The notes under the pieces: model-generated | Told to the model about the DNA's origin: nothing | The model's input: the letters and a program-made list of their open reading frames with translations, nothing else | Database searches by the model: none | In this document: piece by piece, positions 1 through 11,664 of the stretch | How positions within the stretch are numbered: position 1 is the stretch's first letter | Layout of the letters: each line of letters starts with the position of its first letter | Position numbers and translations under genes: made by a program | Assembly: GCF_932526225.1 (NCBI RefSeq) | Contig: NC_064039.1 | Coordinates: 992,001 to 1,056,000 of the forward strand | Direction of reading: 5' to 3' | DNA: 64,000 bases | Origin: Nematostella vectensis | Lineage: Eukaryota > Cnidaria > Anthozoa > Actiniaria > Edwardsiidae

Positions 1-3000
1 TTCCCGGAGAATCATTCTCAATGGAAGAGGGTTTTAGGAAATACCCCTTACGCTTGCTAAATTCACTGAAAAAGACGGATTATTGATCATCGGCTTACAT
101 TTGCTTGCCATGTTGTACGTGACTGGGATTTCTCGTCTGCTTGCCGCGTGAAAACTGAAAGCGTTTACCGTTGATCTCTACCCAAGTGCGTTCGCGGTCT
201 TGTCGCTAACGAAGTCTAGATAACGTAAAACGTCTCGGCTAGATAAAAGGATAGAAACGTCTTCGTAAACAACTTTCAGAGGAAAATTCACCTACAGCTG
301 CCGAAGGAAAGAGCCTCTATTCTCCCAAGCTAACCAAAATAGTGTGTTTGGATTTGCGTTTGGGTACACTTTCACGGGTGGTGGATCGTTGAGTAAAATC
401 TTTACATTTTTATTCTGGATAAGGCTATCCATCACATGACAAAGTGTTCTCTTCAAACACAGAATGTCAATTATCAATTTACTGCTCTAATTCTAGTATT
501 TCGGTGCCGCAGTTGTTGCTAGGCCGATATCTGGCGAAGATCTCAGCTACGGCTTGTCTTATTGAGGGAAATTTCATTGACCAAAAGACTAACAGAAAAT
601 AAAATAGAAATTCCATAAAACTGTAGCCATTCTAGCTATGACATTTACTTGTTGTTTATTTATTAAGTTTTTAGTTAGAGTCCTTTAATTTGTTCTGTGT
701 AGATTTTTTCAGTAAGGAATTATTATTCATTTTCATAAACAACATAAAGCTACTTCTTCTGACTACATCACCCAAATCACTAATCACTATTTGTTTACAA
801 GTTGATAGCATCAGCTGATTAGTTTTAATCGCGATTATATCGATTGTTTGAAAATAAAGATAATGATTTTTTCCTCTGGAGACATCCCTAGATTATTCCT
901 TTCTTCTGATCATGAACCTAGCTTCGCGGACACAGATCAAACTTCGGAAAAAAAAATGAGTCTTCTGCAAATACCTTCATGTTTTTACTTTGCGCACTGA
1001 GAGCATAGTTATCTGAGCACAGGATTACGTATAGTTTATAAATAAATCCTTTTTTACCTTGAATACTAAGTATAGATTATTTGTCTGAACGCAGAATTAC
1101 CTATAGTTTATAGTGTTTTGCACTACTGTGTATACTTTGCTGAAAAAGACGCTTTGTTAAGCGATTTGCATTCTTGTCTCCTTGGCTAAGTTTCTTCTAA
1201 CTGTAAGATACAACTCCTGCTTGTCGTTTCCTTGTCGCTGTTACTTCTGAGAACTAAACCTGCAGATGATAAAATAAAAATTGTCCGACTTCTTTTACTC
1301 TCTTCACGATTTATATAACCTATTTTTACTTATAAAAGAATTCCTTTACTAACTAGAAAAAAAGATAGCTTACATAACTCAGACGTTAGTCATCGCTCTT
1401 CCTCGCTTAAAAGACTTGGTTTTCCAGTAATAACTCATTTGTTCTCTTTTCTTAAGTAGATGGGCCACATTTCTGTATTCTTTGCTAGCGAATTCGCCAT
1501 CAATAGTCGGTATAGTCGCTGCACGAACTCTCCCGATAATTTGTTTCGCGTGGCTTGATTGTACCCTTCCCAATGGCTCCCTAGAGATTCACAAAACGCC
1601 GTTATAATCCAATAATTTAGTTACATTAAATGCTGCAATGTGCGACCTCTTAAATTCTATTTATTTCATTTACAAATTGTCGAAAACCTTGTGCCATCAA
1701 TTATACAATTAGCTGGTAATGTAATGGTTATTCCAAAATAAACGTTTCTCTAACGAATGCGCCATGGAAGTACAGAGGGTACTGTACAACGCACCGCGCC
1801 TCGAAGTGCATTTTTCCAAGAAGTTCAACGCATTTTTAATTTGTAAATCCTCACGAGAACTTGTACGTTTTTCGCTCCAGCCACAGGTTTTGGATTTCCT
1901 TCCAAGGGCAGAGCACACTACATCCGTTTTTACTACCACAGCCGTCATTAAAAGGCAATTTCTCACAGTAAAGCTATTTTTGTCTGAAAAAAAAAATGCA
2001 TTTTTTTCATTGTTCTCCAGGAATTGCGATAAGAACAATGGGATTTGTGATTTTGGAAGTCCTGGTATTTCTAGCGTTTTAGGTGTGTGTTAGGAGTTGA
2101 AATTGATATTTTTTTATCGTGCTCGAATTGCTTTTTGTTCTCTTCTCTTTTCTCATTATTTGGTTTATTTGGGTAAGAAACTAGTACAAAAAGTAAAAGA
2201 TAATATAAATGCTTTTTTTAATCAAACAAATTATCCCGGGCACTATATATAAAATATTTTGTTTGTATTTTACTATCGTGGTGATTTTCGGCTGGTCAGA
2301 CCACGACTTGTGCTATCTACCCTTCCAACCCCGTAGTGTATGGACATCGGTAAGCTCAAAGGGCCGTCATCCCTTACTCGGCAAATCCAGATGCTTCTCG
2401 TTGAAGTCGCTCTGTCAATTTGTTTAAACTGTTAACTGCTCGTTTCGTAAATTAAACAACAGATTTTTTATGGTCTGTTTATATTATGTCCGCCTAAAAG
2501 TGTTTTATGCGCGAGAAATGGCATGTTCTGTTTACCAAATAATACCTTAAAATGCGGCTAACGCTCATGCCCGCATGGGGCGCTGTGTTTTAATGTGGCT
2601 TTATTAGGCTATTTAGAAGGTGAGTGACTCTTACATACAGAAAAGATCCCATTTTTGTTTGCAAGAATGCGCGTGAAGGGGAAGCAATCATATTTTATTC
2701 TACTCGATATCTCTCCGGTATTTGCCCGTGGCTATATCCGCTATTCCTCCTGTATGCTGCATGGGTCTTTGCCTTCAAACTGCCTCTTGGTCTTGTAGGC
2801 GAAAAAGACTATCTTCGGATGCTGATACAAAGAGGGTGTCGTTCTTTTAGTTGTTTTTCGCCATACGTATAGGCGCACATCGCAGATCACATGGCCGCCA
2901 TATTGTCCACATCGGACGCTTTTAGGGGTTAACGCCCCGCTGTGCAAGGCACACACATGTGTGTAGTAAACCCCACGCACTCAACCTCGCAAATCTGATA

Positions 3001-4266
3001 TGCATCAAGTCTTAGAAACTTTCCATCTGGTGTTTACTAACGCTTTTTAAGACTAAAGGAAAACACTCGCGTCGCAATGTGTCTCTCGTTACCACGCACC
3101 ACTAGAGCCATCCGTCTCTCTTGATAAAGATGAAAAACTGAGCTTTCGTGTATAAAACTGATTAGTCTTTCGAAAAATAAAAAGATAGAAACACTATTCC
3201 AATACTTAGCTGTATGCGTCGTTTAAAAATCGCTTTAGATCTTAAGTATAACCCGCAAAAATTTCTTTTAAAAATATTGGTTCGGCGAGTCCGAATTCAA
3301 TGTGACCCGCTAATGTGATGGCGACTTTGCACTACAGCATCGCGTGCCTCAATGAGACTGATGATATCGTATGTTGGCCAAGGATTTGTTATAATCGAAT
3401 CCAGGGATGCTGTTTTCTAGAGATGAGAATATGAAGTAAAAGGCTGAACTAAAAAAGACGAAAAGTTATAAAAAAAGATCAAACTCTTATCTACATAAGA
3501 ATAAAAGAAAGCTAAATTTGACCTAAAATCCCTAGACGAGCAGTGAATCTTTGACAGACAGAAATCATATTTGTATTATTTTTTTTTTCATCTCTTTATT
3601 CACTTTCTTACTCCTGTCATATATACTATTTCGAGCCTAATTATAAAGAAGGTATGTAAATGATTTGATGACCATTAATGCAGCTAGTTATCTCCCATGG
3701 CGTTAGTGCTAAGGCTCGTGATATCTCTCTTTACCCGGATAATTAACACATGAGACTGATAAACACATTATTCAGGCACCTCGTCCACGCTAAGTATGGC
3801 TTGCCGATTAGCCGCTGATTATCTAATGTGAAATAAATTCATTCCACCGAAATAGGCGCGTCATGCGATTCCAATAACAGTGTTTCTATGTACTGTATCT
3901 CTAATTTTTATGAGAGCCATCATTTTTCGTTGTATTTAGACAATAGTGGCGAACTTTCGAGAGCAATCGCGGTTGTCGAATCGTCAACGCATGTTAACGC
4001 CCGTGAGCTTCACATCTGCGAAAAATTTATTGCGACTCAGGAGTATTAATTTTTTGACGATTACGCAATAAGCAAGAATGATTTTCATGAGACTGAACAA
4101 ATGACATATCCGCGCTTAGCACTCAGTTCTCTCAAAAGGTGCCCAGGCACCTATTGTTCAATTTTGTTCAATTTTGTATTGTCAATTTTGTTTTATATTT
4201 AACATATTAAAATAAGATTTTCTAATAGCTGGGTTTGAGTAGAGGTTATTCGTAAAAATGCTAGAA
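1..4266. other. No recognisable gene; AT-rich intronic or intergenic DNA
   Basis: I see no coding exon, RNA gene or long repeat here. The ORFs present are short, biased by poly-A/T runs and lack recognisable domains. The homeobox exon at 4457 needs upstream exons carrying the first 46 homeodomain residues. I looked for such an exon and did not find one, so this stretch is probably part of the preceding long intron. Confidence 0.5.
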
Positions 4267-4476
4267 TTAATTGCCTTGCTCTTGTCGGGTTTGGTTTCAA
4301 TGCTAGCATAAATTGCCTTGCTCTTGTCAGGTTTGGTTTCGATGCTAGCATTAATTGCCTTGCTCTTGTCGGGTTTGGTTTCAATGCTAGCATAAATTGC
4401 CTTGCTCTTGTCGGGTTTGGTTTCAATGCTAGCATTAATTGCCTTGTTCTTGTCAGGTTTGGTTTCAAAATCGCCG
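4267..4476 (+). repeat. 42-bp tandem repeat containing copies of the downstream splice acceptor
   Basis: Four full units start at 4267, 4309, 4351 and 4393. A fifth, from 4435, merges into the real intron-exon junction of the homeobox exon. Each unit holds the pyrimidine tract, the acceptor position and the first exon bases gtttggtttc. The true acceptor AG is at 4455-4456. The unit at 4309 keeps AG (4329-4330); the other three have GG. Every copy runs into an in-frame TAG six codons after the acceptor position. Confidence 0.92.
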
Positions 4477-5011
4477 CGCGAAGTGGCGCAAGCGAGAGCG
4501 CTTTACTCAAGTCCCAGTCCCCGTAAGAGGCATGGGCCCCACGTCCATATACGACCAGATCCAGCCCTCCTCGTGGCCGCGTGGCAACGCACCCAACATG
4601 AGCCCAGTGGGGACTGGGTCGGGGTCGCTGCCGCCGCACATGAGTCTACCGAGCTACGCTGCAGTCCTCCACGGTCAAGCGCCGCAAAGCATGCCGGGTA
4701 GAACCTCTTTTCCATCTCAGCACAGTATCAGCATGACGTCATCGCTTGGGCGAGGACCACACCCTAACGTCACAATATCGTCCCAGTCCCCGCGATCACC
4801 CAATCAGGTTTCTCCAGTGCTTCCGCCGTCTCCTCGCGCCTCTCATTCACCCGCTGACACACACGGCTCGCAGGCGTGCCACGAAGAGCGGGAGAAAGGG
4901 CCGAATGGCGAACGACAGACCTCTAGTATTGCCGCGCTACGACTTAAGGCTAAAGAACATTCGGTTGCCATGGAGATGGTTAGAAGTTTTAACATGAGAG
5001 CAGACGTTTAA
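4457..5011 (+). CDS. Terminal exon of an Alx/Arx-type paired-class homeobox transcription factor (partial)
   Basis: Sequence-specific nuclear transcription factor; only the 184-residue last exon is in the window. It opens with homeodomain residues 47-60 (VWFQNRRAKWRKRE, Gln50, Asn51), directly after a tttcttgtcag-type acceptor. This is the intron position 46/47 expected for paired-class homeoboxes. The middle is Ser/Pro/His-rich. Near the C-terminus, residues about 156-169 form an OAR motif (SSIAALRLKAKEHS), a known inhibitory tail of paired-class factors. The segment after the homeodomain, with a YDQIQPSSW stretch, resembles Alx proteins more than Arx or Prrx, but the helix 1-2 residues that would decide this lie outside the window. 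Stop TAA is at 5009-5011. The upstream satellite sits against the acceptor and may affect splicing. Confidence 0.9.
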   Translation, partial: VWFQNRRAKWRKRERFTQVPVPVRGMGPTSIYDQIQPSSWPRGNAPNMSPVGTGSGSLPPHMSLPSYAAVLHGQAPQSMPGRTSFPSQHSISMTSSLGRGPHPNVTISSQSPRSPNQVSPVLPPSPRASHSPADTHGSQACHEEREKGPNGERQTSSIAALRLKAKEHSVAMEMVRSFNMRADV

Positions 5012-5700
5012 CTCCATGCCTCCTATAGACTTGGTTTATACATAATTGCATACGATAAGCTATCAATGATACATTCCTTCCTAGCATACTATAAGCCATC
5101 AACGATACATTCCTTCCTAGCTTGAATTTTATATTTAATTTGGAGCTTGTTGATTCTTGCCACGGCTACTCATTTATCAACTTATAAGAAACATATAGCT
5201 GTGGAGTGTTGTGACGAACGGGACGTCCTGGGGGCCATAGTACTCCCGACCCAGCTCATCTCTACTTTAACGCGCCAAAGGACTCCCAAAGTTCGAAAAT
5301 ATTTTTGTTTTCAAAGAAAGCCAGGTACTGTGATTGTTTACTCTCAAGAATTTATTGGTTGTGAACGGGTCTTGGAAGGGGTAAACAAGATGAGCGGGTT
5401 CATCAGAATTCTATAGATTATGTTGTGTGATTGATGCAAATCGTAGGAGCTTTCCTGACGTCCGTGATCTCCCTATAGATAATGTTGAAACTGACAAGGC
5501 GCATACGCCATTCACTTCTTACTTTCTTTTCACATTTATACTGTTGTTTATATTTAATTAATGTTTAAACATTATTATATGAATTTATGGATTGTATTTT
5601 TTAATGTGTTTGATATTGGATTAAAGTCATGAAAACAATAAAAGTACATTTTTGCTTTCTCCTCACGACGGACAGCCCCTTAAATAAGAGTATTTTACTC
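5012..5700 (+). other. 3' untranslated region of the homeobox gene (inferred)
   Basis: AT-rich DNA follows the stop codon. It begins with two copies of a ~41-bp unit containing atacattccttcctagc (about 5046-5121). A canonical AATAAA lies at 5637-5642 and is the best candidate poly(A) signal, giving a UTR of about 640 bp. The ORF at 5147-5416 has no recognisable domain and is treated as UTR. Confidence 0.5.
5637..5642 (+). promoter_or_regulatory. Candidate poly(A) signal AATAAA
   Basis: Exact AATAAA about 630 bp after the homeobox stop, in AT-rich DNA before the next satellites. No transcript evidence. Confidence 0.45.
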
Positions 5701-5902
5701 TAAAACAGCTATCAATCCTCGGAAATTTCCACGCAACGACAACCATCTCTACTCCACCAACAGGGACTACATCCATATAACTGACAAGAATCTTTACTCC
5801 ATCTTGTATGACAGAATACCTCAACTACTCTAGCCGCAGAGAAAGCATGACGAACGAATACAAAAGAGAGGGCAAGTGGCGGCCAAACCTCCACAGCCAA
5901 AC

Positions 5903-6285
5903 ATAACAGTCACCATTACACCACCAAAACCACAACACAATCAACACTTCTACAACCAGTCACCATTACACCACCAAAACCATAACACAACACTTCTACA
6001 ACCAGTCACCATTACACCACCAAAACCACAACACACACTTCTACAACCAGTCACCATTACACCACCAAAACCACAACACAACACTTCTACAACCAGTCAC
6101 CATTACACCACCAAAACCACAACACAACACTTCTACAACCAGTCACCATTACACCACCAAAACCACAACACAACACTTCTACAACCAGTCACCATTACAC
6201 CACCAAAACCACAACACAACACTTCTACAACCAGTCACCATTACACCACCAAAACCACAACACAATCAACACTTCTACAACCAGT
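5903..6285. repeat. ~46-bp minisatellite
   Basis: About eight direct copies of a unit containing cagtcaccattacaccacca followed by an ACAC-rich half and cttctacaa. Lengths vary by a few bases through the CA-rich part. The apparent 191-aa ORF over it is a product of the repeat. Confidence 0.9.
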
Positions 6286-6329
6286 CTTTCAATTAATAGA
6301 ACTCCTAGACCTTAACAGAACGACCAGCA

Positions 6330-6505
6330 CACATCACAAATCCGTTATACCACACATAACAAATCCGTTATACCAGGCATCACAAATCCGTTATACCACA
6401 CATAACAAATCCGTTATACCACACATAACAAATCCGTTATACCACACATAACAAATCAGTTACACCACACATATAAAATCCGTTATACCAGGCATCACAA
6501 ATCTA
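6330..6505. repeat. ~21-27-bp minisatellite
   Basis: Repeated acaaatccgttataccacac units, with a longer variant carrying aggcatc. It lies immediately after the 46-bp array. Confidence 0.85.
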
Positions 6506-6539
6506 TACAGCCCACCGCCACAAGACTTCGTACCGTAGA

Positions 6540-6835
6540 CTCGAATAAGCGCCTCTCCGCCTAAGAGGAAAGATACAAAAAAGCGCTTCTTCAATAAGCG
6601 CCTCTCCGCCTAAGAGGAAGTTATTAAAAAGCGCTTCTTCAATATGGGCCTCTCCGCCTAAGAGGAAAGTAATGAAAAAGCGCTTCTTCAATAAGCGCCC
6701 ATCCGCCTAAGTGGAAAGATATGAAAAAGCGCTTCTTCAATAAGCGCCTCTCCGCCTACGAGGAAAAATAAGCGTCTCGCATAAGAGGAAAAAATATGAA
6801 TAAAGGAAAAAGCTCCTCCTCCGAATAAGCGCCTC
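6540..6835. repeat. ~49-bp degenerate tandem repeat
   Basis: About six units of aataagcgcctctccgccta plus an A-rich half ending gcgcttcttc. The last copies are eroded and shorter. Confidence 0.88.
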
Positions 6836-6992
6836 GCGTGATGTGTTGCACTTTATCTGTTTCTATCACCCGATGACGAAGGGACTGAGATATTAATGAG
6901 ATCTAGTCGAGCTTCCATGTGCGTAACAAGTAAAGTCATGAAAAATAAAGGTAGCCTCCTCCGCAGGCGTCTCTGAACATTAGAAACCGAGA

Positions 6993-7118
6993 CTCGGGAT
7001 TCCTGTGGTCGACAAATTCCTTTGTTATGGCATGTTGTTAAGGGGGGAGGGGACAATGCCAAAAGCGGAAAAAAAGGAAAGAGAGACCCGCTCGACGCAT
7101 CACCACAGGAATCCCGAG
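6993..7118. repeat. 17-bp perfect inverted repeat, short element candidate
   Basis: ctcgggattcctgtggt at 6993-7009 is the reverse complement of accacaggaatcccgag at 7102-7118, with a 92-bp spacer. It could be the ends of a small non-autonomous element or a cruciform; no clear target duplication was found. Confidence 0.5.
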
Positions 7119-7206
7119 CGCCAGTGTTTCTTTTCTGCTGCTTTCTAAGTGTCACGTGAGAAGCTACTCAAGCACTTCCAGATGTGGGTAATAAATCCAT
7201 TGCAGA

Positions 7207-7412
<206 letters not shown>

Positions 7413-7449
7413 TAGCAGGATAAACGCTTGAACTATGCGTTAACCAAGT

Positions 7450-7574
7450 TTTGCCCGTATGATCATGATATGAACAGTCTGATATTTAGGGATAACGGTG
7501 CACGTGTACTAGGATTGCCCGTATGATCATGATACGAACAGTCTGGTATTTAGGGATAACGGTGCACGTGTACT
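7450..7574. repeat. Two tandem copies of a ~64-bp unit
   Basis: Two near-identical copies of a unit beginning ttgcccgtatgatcatgata and ending gtgcacgtgtact, starting at about 7451 and 7515. Confidence 0.9.
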
Positions 7575-7724
7575 TACTATGATTGTATGGCCTGGATTAG
7601 GTATTGCAGAATGCTAATGAGGGAACCCCACAATGCTGGCTCATGGCTCACCTTAAGCAATCGCACAGCAAGAACAGTCTATACTATATGCCCCCTCGCT
7701 TCCTTCCACCTCTTCCGCCTCTCT

Positions 7725-7895
7725 CCACCCCCCCCCCCCCTTGACTTGCCCCCACCTCACCCTGGCCCCTTGCTCCCACCCATCCCCCCCCCCACCCATC
7801 CCTCCCACCCATCCCGCCCACCCATCCCACCCACTCATCCCACCCCACGCATCCCGCCTACCCACCCCCCCCCCCCCCCACCCATCCCCCCACCT
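7725..7895. repeat. C-rich low-complexity tract
   Basis: Poly-C runs separated by cacccatcc units. The Pro-rich ORF across it is a composition artefact. Confidence 0.9.
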
Positions 7896-8427
7896 TACAT
7901 AAAGTACTGGCCTTGTGCAAATAGCGCCAACCTGTTGGGAAAGCTAGGCTCGGAAATGTTTGCGACATGACATGATGTGTAAACAGAGCCGGCATTGCTG
8001 GCAGCAGCCTTTTCACGAATACGTTTAACTAAAAAGTTGATAAATGTGGATGATCGTAAGAATGATGGACATTCCAATCCTGTCCCCTCCCCCATGAACA
8101 TAATATAACCACTGTTTATATAGATTATCCGTCAGTCAACAAACCCAAGTGATTAGTGTTTTGAAATAACTTCAAAAGTAATTAAAATTGAAGTTGATAT
8201 TCTGTTTCTTGCCGGCAGCTTCACTACGATCAAAGGAAAATACACTTCATGAAGCTTTAAAAAAAACACAAAGTGAAAAAAGCCACGGTAGCTTGTTCTG
8301 ATGGGAGCTAAACAAGTAGGCAAATCAGGTAAAAACACGTATGGACACTGGCGAAGAGAGGGAAACCTCCTTACCATTTATATTTAACCTTCTTACCATT
8401 TTTATTTACATATATTCACTAAAGTGG

Positions 8428-8589
8428 TATTTACTAAGCGCTACCAGCCACCACCAACTTCTCGTTTAATATAGTTTACAAATCTAACCAAAATCTATGT
8501 ATTCTCCAAAGTCATGTCATTTGTCTTTGACATGTGTAAAATACCTTCAACGAGCAGTTATAGTGGTGGCTAGTAGCGCTTAGTAAATA
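8428..8589. mobile_element. 162-bp MITE-like inverted-repeat element
   Basis: The left end 8428-8454 (tatttactaagcgctacc...) matches the reverse complement of 8563-8589 over 27 bases with one mismatch. There is no coding capacity. The size and terminal inverted repeats fit a non-autonomous DNA transposon. I could not define a target-site duplication. Confidence 0.65.
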
Positions 8590-9727
8590 TACGTTAATAC
8601 TTCTTAGCGGTTTTGTTACGGAGCCATACATTTGCAAACCATCCGTAATACATGCACTCGACCACAAGGAATAACTGGATGGTGTAAACAGGCAAAAGTG
8701 TTCTGTGTGGTATAATTTTCCAGTTATTTGTTGTGCACGGAACGTGCAATTCTAGTCTTATGTGTATGGGATTACAAGTCATTAGTGAGGTGTTCACTGC
8801 ATGCCGCCGATAAGGCGTTCCTACTCATTTTGAATTTTTTAAACATTTTGTTTTAAATTTGTAAAAAAATGTTTATTGGTCCAGATTGTAGAGATCATAA
8901 ATATCGTAGAGATGGACTGTGTGTAAATTAGGGATTTTTGTCTTGGATCCATCGAACTAAACCAACGACAAAATGCACGTATTCATCATTTCTATATGTA
9001 TCTATTCATCCGTTATATAGAGCTGATTCATCGCTTCTTCGGCGTCTCTATTCAACTTTACTAAGCCCTTAGGTTTGTTAAAGCTTACCCCATCTACTTA
9101 AACTAAATCACGCTATTATTAAAGGGATAAATAATCGTCTTTTTTTATAAAATTGATATTTGATTTGACGTCATCTGCTCCTTAAACATGTTCTTGCCTC
9201 GCTAACCAATACGGTAAAAAAAAGTACGACTTAAATAAGGACACCCATTACATTGATAAGGTCAAAATCAGCCTCGCACTTTTGGCATGTGAGCGATGTG
9301 TTTTCGCTATTCACAAAGGCCGATAAAGCCTTTGGTAGCGCCTCTTAATAAAGGCAGAGTTTGCTTGTTCAAAGCAATGTTTTAAAACAGGGCTCCATAG
9401 TCTGATAGTATTTCTCTTTGCCTCTTCTGCAGAACGGAGAATGGGTAGGGGAAAATGCCCCATTTCCAATACTAATGACCTAATAATAAGATACAAGAAA
9501 CTGCTGCAAATATCTGCAAATATAATAAGTGGATCTCACCCTACATGTCTTGAGTGTCCATCTGATGAGAGAGACTCGTGAAGGGTCAACTCACGAGGGA
9601 GTTGACGGGTTGTAGTTTAGAAAAGTGGGGTCGGGAGTTGAAAAGGGTAAAGGCAATATGATCTATTACATTCCTTGTTATCTATCATTTTACATTTGCC
9701 ATAATTAGATTTTTCCTGTGTCTAAAG
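8590..9727. other. No gene recognised; likely 5' intron of the GTPase gene
   Basis: No P-loop (GxxxxGKS/T) exon could be found here although the GTPase exons just downstream require one. The short ORFs carry no domain. Confidence 0.4.
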
Positions 9728-11593
9728 CTGTAGCTGTGAGATTTGCGACCAAGCGCTTCATCGGAGAGTACGACTCGTCACAAGGGGAAATATGTACCAT
9801 CCCCGGGAACCCAGGGCTTCGAGGGCAGCGTACGGTGGCGTGGGAGGCCTTCTCTACTGCTCCTACCATCCCCCCTACCGCCCCCTTACCCTCCCCCCTA
9901 CCGCCTCCTACCCTTCCCCCCTACCCTCCCCTGGCCTTGTTCCGCGTCGTTCTCGCGCATCTCGCACATTTTTCTGTGTATGTGTATAAGGAAAGGAAAA
10001 AAGGAAATATAATAAGGAAAGGAAGCATAGACATTTATTGGTTGAAACAACCTATGTAACGTTATGTAAAGTTATATGGTACCAATAAACATCATCATCA
10101 TTATGCTGACCTCGACGCCCTGTGTTCCCAAGCTGGATGCCTTTCTATATGTACGCTACCGTGCCGTGCCGTCTACCGTGCCGTACCGTCTACCGTGCCG
10201 TACCGTATAGCCTTTTATGTACGCTACCGTGCCGTACCGTATAGCCTTATATGTACGCTACCGTGCCGTACCGTATGTCGTTTCTTTACGATATCGGAAG
10301 GTCCGATTCGTAGGGAGATGGAAATGTCTTGGTTGCCCTCGAATAATTTCGCCGAGATTAATCTTAATTAATCACTCGAATATGACGTATGCGAATACCA
10401 TAAATTCTCGTTGTGGTTAACACAGGATTTCTGTTTGGTCAGATTTCAAGTACCAATACCAGTCAGAGATTTACCAGAATACCGTGAATAGCGAGATTTT
10501 GGACCCGGGACCATTGGTTAGTATCCCTCTGTCTGTGACCGAACGACTATCTTTCCTTCCCAGTGTCCGTCAGTCAGTCCTTCGTTGTGTCCGTCAGTCA
10601 GCCTTTCCCTGAGTCCGTAATTCAGTCATTGCCTGTGTCCGTCAGTCAGCTCTCCCCTGTGTCCGTCAGTCAGCTCTCCCCTGTGTCCGTCAGTCAGCTC
10701 TTCTCTGTGTCCGTCATTACCTGTGTGCGTTCGTCTGTCAGCCCTTACCTGTGTCCGTCAGCCCTTACCTGTGTCCGTCAGTCAGTCAGCCCTTCCCTGT
10801 GTCTCTGTTAGTCTTTGCTTGTGTGCGTTCGTATGATTTGCCTATCTGAATTGACCGCCCGTTTGTTCGACCACTACCAGACTTCCTGTGTCTGTTGAAT
10901 AAATACTTGTAATAGTTATTGCGCGCGCCTTTACTTATAGCCCAGCGGTGCCGGTGGTGAGCGCATGCTCGAGGACCGCGTGACATGGGGAGATGCCTTC
11001 GTGCTAATCTATTCTATCACAAGCCGCGAAAATTTCCACGCGGCCTGGAACTACTACCATGTGGTGACGTCCATCGAAGCCAAACCTGTGATAGTGTTAC
11101 TCGCGAATAAACACGACCTGGGACACAAGAGAAAGGTATACACTTTGTACATGCATAGAAACCAGAATTAACACGATTCTACCTTGATTTCTGTGAGACA
11201 CTTTCGAAAATGTCTTTTTTCCAAATGAGCGAATTCTTCGGGCAGAATACCCTTTGACAGCGGGAATGCACCTAAGGGGTCTTTAGTTTTAATCATCGCT
11301 TACCCCACGGGAAGCCTTTTTATAACTCTTTTTTGGAAGGTATAAATAATCGAATTTTGTTTGTTTTATATAGGTGCTAACTACTGAAGGCCGTCAAATG
11401 GCGCAAGCGATCAAATGTCCATTCTATGAAGTTTCCGCCTCTGAAGGCTTCGAACAAATTAGAAAAGTTATACCGGGAGGGACTGCGGAAAAAGAAAGAG
11501 CGCAAGTACTCGCTTTCACCCAGACCCCTGAGGAGTGCTGTCGAGAAACTATTTAGAAGAAATAGCAAGAGCCTTTTGTTATCGCCATATTGA
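9728..11593 (+). CDS. RERG/RASL-type Ras-like small GTPase, 5'-incomplete, with a frameshift in the last exon
   Basis: Exons: 9728-9793, 10443-10516, 10941-11135, 11374-11593, with intron phases 1, 0, 0. Exon 1 encodes AVAVRFATKRFIGEYD, the P-loop-to-switch I segment typical of RERG. Exon 2 encodes the strand ending EILDPG at the G3 position. Exon 3 encodes WGDAFVLIYSITSRENF and the G4 motif NKHD. Exon 4 encodes FYEVSAS (G5). The frame then breaks near 11461: the annotated frame stops at 11554-11556. The +1 frame continues with a basic helix (LYREGLRKKKERKY) and a tail ending SLLLSPY, stopping at 11591-11593. Omitting one A makes the exon lengths sum exactly. No CAAX box is present, as in RERG/RASL11/12. 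The P-loop exon lies upstream and was not found. RERG-family members are signalling GTPases, some growth-inhibitory; the function here is inferred. Confidence 0.85.
10143..10285. repeat. Short repeat of taccgtgccgtaccgt units in a GTPase intron
   Basis: Imperfect direct repeats built on taccgtgccgtaccgtatag and tatgtacgc, lying between the first two GTPase exons. Confidence 0.85.
10562..10815. repeat. ~23-bp minisatellite (tgtccgtcagtcag) in a GTPase intron
   Basis: About ten degenerate units of cctgtgtccgtcagtcagc in the intron between 10516 and 10941. The Ser/Val-rich ORF is a repeat artefact. Confidence 0.85.
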
Positions 11594-11664
11594 TGGGTAA
11601 AAATGCGAGTCCCGAAACTATTGAAAAGAATCAGCAAAAGCCTTCTGTTATCGCCATATTGATG
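11545..11664 (+). repeat. Degenerate duplication of the GTPase C-terminal coding end
   Basis: 11545-11595 (gaaactatttagaagaaata..., including the restored stop) recurs with substitutions and small gaps at 11614-11664. Both copies end in gttatcgccatattgatg. The second copy falls in the 3' UTR. Confidence 0.85.

Noticed and set aside
1764-2093. Overlapping 109-aa ORFs on both strands
   Set aside because: No recognisable domain or splice-consistent extension; length is not unusual for chance ORFs in this region.
4199-4639. 146-aa minus-strand ORF with LALKPNPTRARQF repeats
   Set aside because: Antisense of the 42-bp satellite and homeobox exon; no domain.
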